Part shown: positions 61,173-64,000 of the stretch, in pieces
Numbering within the stretch: the stretch's first letter is position 1
How the letters are laid out: each line of letters starts with the position of its first letter
NCBI GenBank assembly: GCA_023228145.1
Contig: JALOBU010000007.1
Coordinates: forward strand, 70,663 to 134,662
Source: Bacteroidales bacterium
GTDB taxonomy: Bacteria; Bacteroidota; Bacteroidia; Bacteroidales; CAIWKO01
Length of the DNA: 64,000 nucleotides
Direction of reading: 5' to 3'
Notes under the pieces: model-generated
Told to the model about the DNA's origin: nothing
What the model saw: the letters and a program-made list of their open reading frames with translations, nothing else
Databases searched by the model: none
Translations under genes and position numbers: made by a program

Positions 61173-62390
61173 ATGAATGCGCAAGTTAAAGTTCACCGAA
61201 ATGCTGTTGTAATTTACTACAGTAAAAATAGTAAAAAAACATATTTCAACACAGGCTGCAAAATTAAAAATATTGGCGATTTTGATGGTATGGAATTTAA
61301 TAAAACTGTAAATGGGTATATATTAAACAACAAAATAATAAGGGATAAATTGGGGGAGATTCAAAAGTTAATAGATAATTATCATGTAAAAAACCAGGAT
61401 TTTCCTTCAGTCGAGTGGTTAAAAAATGAATACAGTAAGGTTGTGGAAAAACCCAAAGAAGGGAAAGATAAGATTAAGTCTGTTTATGATGAATTTATGA
61501 TTAAATATAAGCAAAAACATCCCCATAGTACTGTTAGAAATTATATCTGTGTTGGAAATATTATTAATGATTTTTGCGAATTGAAAAAATACAAATACAT
61601 GAGTGATATAAAGGAAGAGTTCATGATAGAGTTGGATATTTATTTAATGGGGAGATTTAGAAACACAACTGGAAAGAAGAGATATGCTATGATTAAATAT
61701 TTCTTGAAGTCAGTAAAAAAGAAATATCATTTACCAACTGAGGTCTTTGATGTGAAATCTTCACTTAAATATAAACCACAAAAAGAAATTGTTTATTTTA
61801 AAATAGATGAACTAAAACAATTGAAAAACCTTAAGAATCTAACAAAGGATGAAGAAAAAACAAGAGACATAATGTTGTTCTTGTGTTATACTGGTTTGAG
61901 AATAAGCGATGCAAAAAGAGTTGTAAAAGAAATGATATCAATTCATAAATCAAAAAATGGAAATAATATCCCTGTGCTTGAACTATATACTCAAAAAACA
62001 AATGAAAAGGTTGAAATTCCACTGAATCCCACAGCACAGGAAATTCTCGAAAAACACAACTACAACATTGGTGTTGTGGAACAAACTTTTAACGATAATA
62101 TAAAGGCATTGCTTAAAAAACAGGAACTATGTTTATATAAAATTGCAATTGATTCAACCAAGAAAAACGACACAACAACTGACTTTGTTGAAAAATACAA
62201 GTGTATTTCTTCAAAAACTGGAAGAAAAACTTTTATTTCATTAATGGTTATAAATAAAGTGAGTCTTAACAATATCATGTCCTGCACTGGCCACAAACAA
62301 CTTGAGATACTTGTTATGTATATGGCAAAATTGTTGGATAAGGAGCTTGAATTTACAGGGATTTTGGATGAGACATACACTCCTGTCTAA
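61173..62390 (+). CDS. Tyrosine recombinase/phage integrase family protein
   Basis: From the ATG at 61173 the protein has 405 residues; a start at 61092 would lie ahead of the putative promoter. It has an N-terminal arm-binding region, a SAM-like core-binding domain (about 100-195) and a catalytic domain with Arg in CYTGLRISDA, Arg in SKTGRKTF, His in CTGHKQ and a nearby Tyr in VMYMAKLLD. The usual His of the HxxR box is Lys here (K-T-G-R), a change seen in some Bacteroidota integrases. It fits an integrase of a genomic island that may include the hsd locus. It may serve an element now degraded. Confidence 0.88.
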   Translation: MNAQVKVHRNAVVIYYSKNSKKTYFNTGCKIKNIGDFDGMEFNKTVNGYILNNKIIRDKLGEIQKLIDNYHVKNQDFPSVEWLKNEYSKVVEKPKEGKDKIKSVYDEFMIKYKQKHPHSTVRNYICVGNIINDFCELKKYKYMSDIKEEFMIELDIYLMGRFRNTTGKKRYAMIKYFLKSVKKKYHLPTEVFDVKSSLKYKPQKEIVYFKIDELKQLKNLKNLTKDEEKTRDIMLFLCYTGLRISDAKRVVKEMISIHKSKNGNNIPVLELYTQKTNEKVEIPLNPTAQEILEKHNYNIGVVEQTFNDNIKALLKKQELCLYKIAIDSTKKNDTTTDFVEKYKCISSKTGRKTFISLMVINKVSLNNIMSCTGHKQLEILVMYMAKLLDKELEFTGILDETYTPV

Positions 62391-62599
62391 AAGTTGTTAT
62401 TTCACCGTACTCCCAAAACCAAACTAATCTAGAATTATAAAAGTGCCCCAGGCTGATGATTTTTGGAGGAAGGGGGTTGAGGGGGGCAGCCGACTTAATT
62501 AGCGTTTCGTTGAGAGTATTCTTTCAATAAATAAATTTTAATAATTTAATATACTTCGCCTTATTAATATTTATTCAACACAACTCTATTTCTTCACAT

Positions 62600-63457
62600 T
62601 CACTTTTTAGCTTGATTAATTAAAAATTGTATAGTTTCTTTTAAGCGCATTGAATAGTTATTATTTATAAATGATTGATTGTCTAATTCAAATTCCGAAG
62701 AAAAATTAAAATAATTTTTCTTTGTTTCTTCACCATCAGTACAGCCATAAAGAGGGCCTCCCAGCCATATTTCTTTTATTACATTATCTTCAGAATAAAA
62801 AAACACACCATCGCCTTCTTCTAATATAACATTACTTAAATCAATTGTTACGGTGACATTACAGACCCCGTCGCTACTTTTAAATTTATATATAAAGTAA
62901 CAACCGCTTAAACTCACAACACCATCCCTTGTAATTTCTTTATCAGAATAATCATTCAAAAGTTTATTAATAAATTTTATTGCTTCTTCCTTATTATTAA
63001 TCAAATATTCTATGTAAGTAATAGGTTTTGCAATTGCATCAGACAAACTGGGGGTTTTAAGTCCAATAGCAGTGGCTACATTATTTGCGTATGTAACGCA
63101 ATCATTAAAACAAAAAAAGTAGCCTGATTTTTGAATTCCTTTGGCCTGATTATATTTATCAGAAGTGACATCTGCTGTGTATGACTTAGTAGCATAATCA
63201 ATTAAGTATGCTTGGTCAGAAAGTTCACTTTGTGTCCAGTAACTTTGTTCATCAGGAGTAAAACCTTTAACAACATCAACATCTCCATTTTTATAAAATG
63301 CGATGAACATATGTCCCGTCAATGATGACCTCGTACCACCACCTGGCTTTGGGACAACAGTCCCTGGCCCATAAGCAAGGAATTTAATCTGATAGCTTTG
63401 AGAATAAGAGAACAATGCACAAATTGCCAGAAATCCTGAAATAATTAATTTTTTCAT
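62600..63457 (-). CDS. Exported protein of unknown function, possible permuted papain-like fold
   Basis: The protein has 285 residues with a signal peptide (about 1-20, ending SYSQS). His49 in LTGHMFIAF followed, about 70 residues later, by Cys120 in FNDCVTYANNV gives the His-then-Cys order of circularly permuted NlpC/P60-like proteins (YiiX, LRAT type). This is a suggestion from motif order, not a firm family match. It would act in the periplasm or outside. No neighbouring gene helps. The 269 bases upstream show no clear -7 element. Confidence 0.55.
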   Translation of the reverse strand: MKKLIISGFLAICALFSYSQSYQIKFLAYGPGTVVPKPGGGTRSSLTGHMFIAFYKNGDVDVVKGFTPDEQSYWTQSELSDQAYLIDYATKSYTADVTSDKYNQAKGIQKSGYFFCFNDCVTYANNVATAIGLKTPSLSDAIAKPITYIEYLINNKEEAIKFINKLLNDYSDKEITRDGVVSLSGCYFIYKFKSSDGVCNVTVTIDLSNVILEEGDGVFFYSEDNVIKEIWLGGPLYGCTDGEETKKNYFNFSSEFELDNQSFINNNYSMRLKETIQFLINQAKK

Positions 63458-63726
63458 AGTCTCATTTTGTGGTCAATATTAATTTTTCAATTGTGGAGTA
63501 CATATTTTTTGTCTGCTATTTCAATGAACGCTAACTACTGGCTTGCTAACAATACAGCTACAACTGCTTTCAAACGTATTAATACGATAACAAATATAAT
63601 TAATAACAGAATATTAATAAAATAATAATTTTTGTCAATTTTTGCCAGTGATGTTTAATTCTTGCGCTGGGATTAGAAGAAAAAACTTCACGTTGCAAAT
63701 TCTCATACTATCCTGACATCAATCCT

Positions 63727-64000
63727 TTAAAAGCATTCATACAAGCAAACTAAAAAATACGTTAAACGTGGCTCGTTCATAATTTCCAACCGTGCCTGTT
63801 TAAATGTAACATAGCAATCAAAATAATTATCAAGTTTAGATTTGTTTTTTGCAAACCATTCTTCAGTATACCAAGGATTTTCTTCTTGAAATTTTTCAAT
63901 ATCAAATTCATCAAATTGATATTCATCTTCGGGAAAAGACCTTGAATTTTCATCTTCTTTAATTGTTGCCAAAGAAAGAGATAATTGATTTTTTATTGGT
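63727..64000 (-). CDS. Hypothetical protein, N-terminus probably outside the window
   Basis: The frame runs from the stop at 63727 and stays open to the window edge. A TTG at 63972 would give 81 residues, but the frame continues upstream with PIKNQLSLSLATIKEDEN, so the true start may lie beyond position 64000. The product is acidic and aromatic-rich (EENPWYTEEWF) with a C-terminal YFLVCLYECF. I do not recognise it. Confidence 0.45.
   Translation of the reverse strand, partial: PIKNQLSLSLATIKEDENSRSFPEDEYQFDEFDIEKFQEENPWYTEEWFAKNKSKLDNYFDCYVTFKQARLEIMNEPRLTYFLVCLYECF

Noticed and set aside
62391..62599. Attachment site or small RNA downstream of the integrase
   Set aside because: There is a G-rich patch near 62460-62510, but I found no direct repeat, hairpin with T-run or tRNA-like sequence to support either.

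Overview
The window looks like a chromosomal segment of a Bacteroidota bacterium, probably an uncultured Bacteroidales-like lineage. The DNA is AT-rich, several genes are preceded by the Bacteroidota -7 element TAnnTTTG, Shine-Dalgarno sequences are weak or absent, and the gene content (Kdo transferase, Wzm/Wzt exporters, short Cys-rich lipoproteins, a Bacteroidota-style tyrosine recombinase) fits. I found no rRNA, tRNA, CRISPR array or complete insertion sequence.

Region 1 (1-31.3 kb) is the most unusual part. Fifteen radical SAM genes (one cut by the left edge) lie between two Wzm/Wzt-type ABC-2 exporters. Six encode enzymes with an N-terminal twitch-like iron-sulfur domain placed before the radical SAM core. 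Seven encode BchE-like enzymes with an N-terminal cobalamin-binding-type domain. One is SPASM-like, and the cut one is only seen at its N-terminal end. Interspersed are a GT-C membrane glycosyltransferase, a dolichol-phosphate-mannose-synthase-like GT2, a UbiA-family prenyltransferase and a membrane-anchored SGNH hydrolase. No gap is large enough for an obvious peptide precursor. The lipid-carrier glycosylation genes and exporters suggest that the radical enzymes modify an exported glycan or lipid-linked molecule; this is inference.

Region 2 (31.3-36.4 kb) is a small operon: SxtJ-like membrane protein, SxtK/DUF5989-like protein, TusA-like sulfur carrier, Cys-rich PP-loop ATPase and NodU/CmcH carbamoyltransferase. 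A 1,580-bp direct tandem duplication with 10-bp junction homology has doubled the first three genes and left truncated copies of the PP-loop gene and of the neighbouring wzm.

Region 3 (36.4-48.2 kb) holds a TlpA-like thioredoxin, waaA, an outer-membrane protein, and a cell-surface sugar operon: WbpE-, WbpD-, WbpB- and WbpA-like enzymes for a 2,3-diacetamido uronic acid, followed by GalE-, RmlB- and WbpP-like epimerase/dehydratases and a CpsB/YwqE-type phosphatase. Region 4 (48.2-52.5 kb) is housekeeping: fabD, a Bax-inhibitor-1 protein, folE, queD, a TPR protein and a small lipoprotein.

Region 5 (52.9-64 kb) is accessory DNA: a type I restriction-modification locus in the order hsdR, GIY-YIG nuclease, hsdS, AlbA_2 protein, hsdM, with hairpin-rich repeats around the GIY-YIG gene, then a tyrosine recombinase and two uncharacterised genes. 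By eye the hsd genes are richer in G+C than the flanking DNA, suggesting acquisition by transfer.
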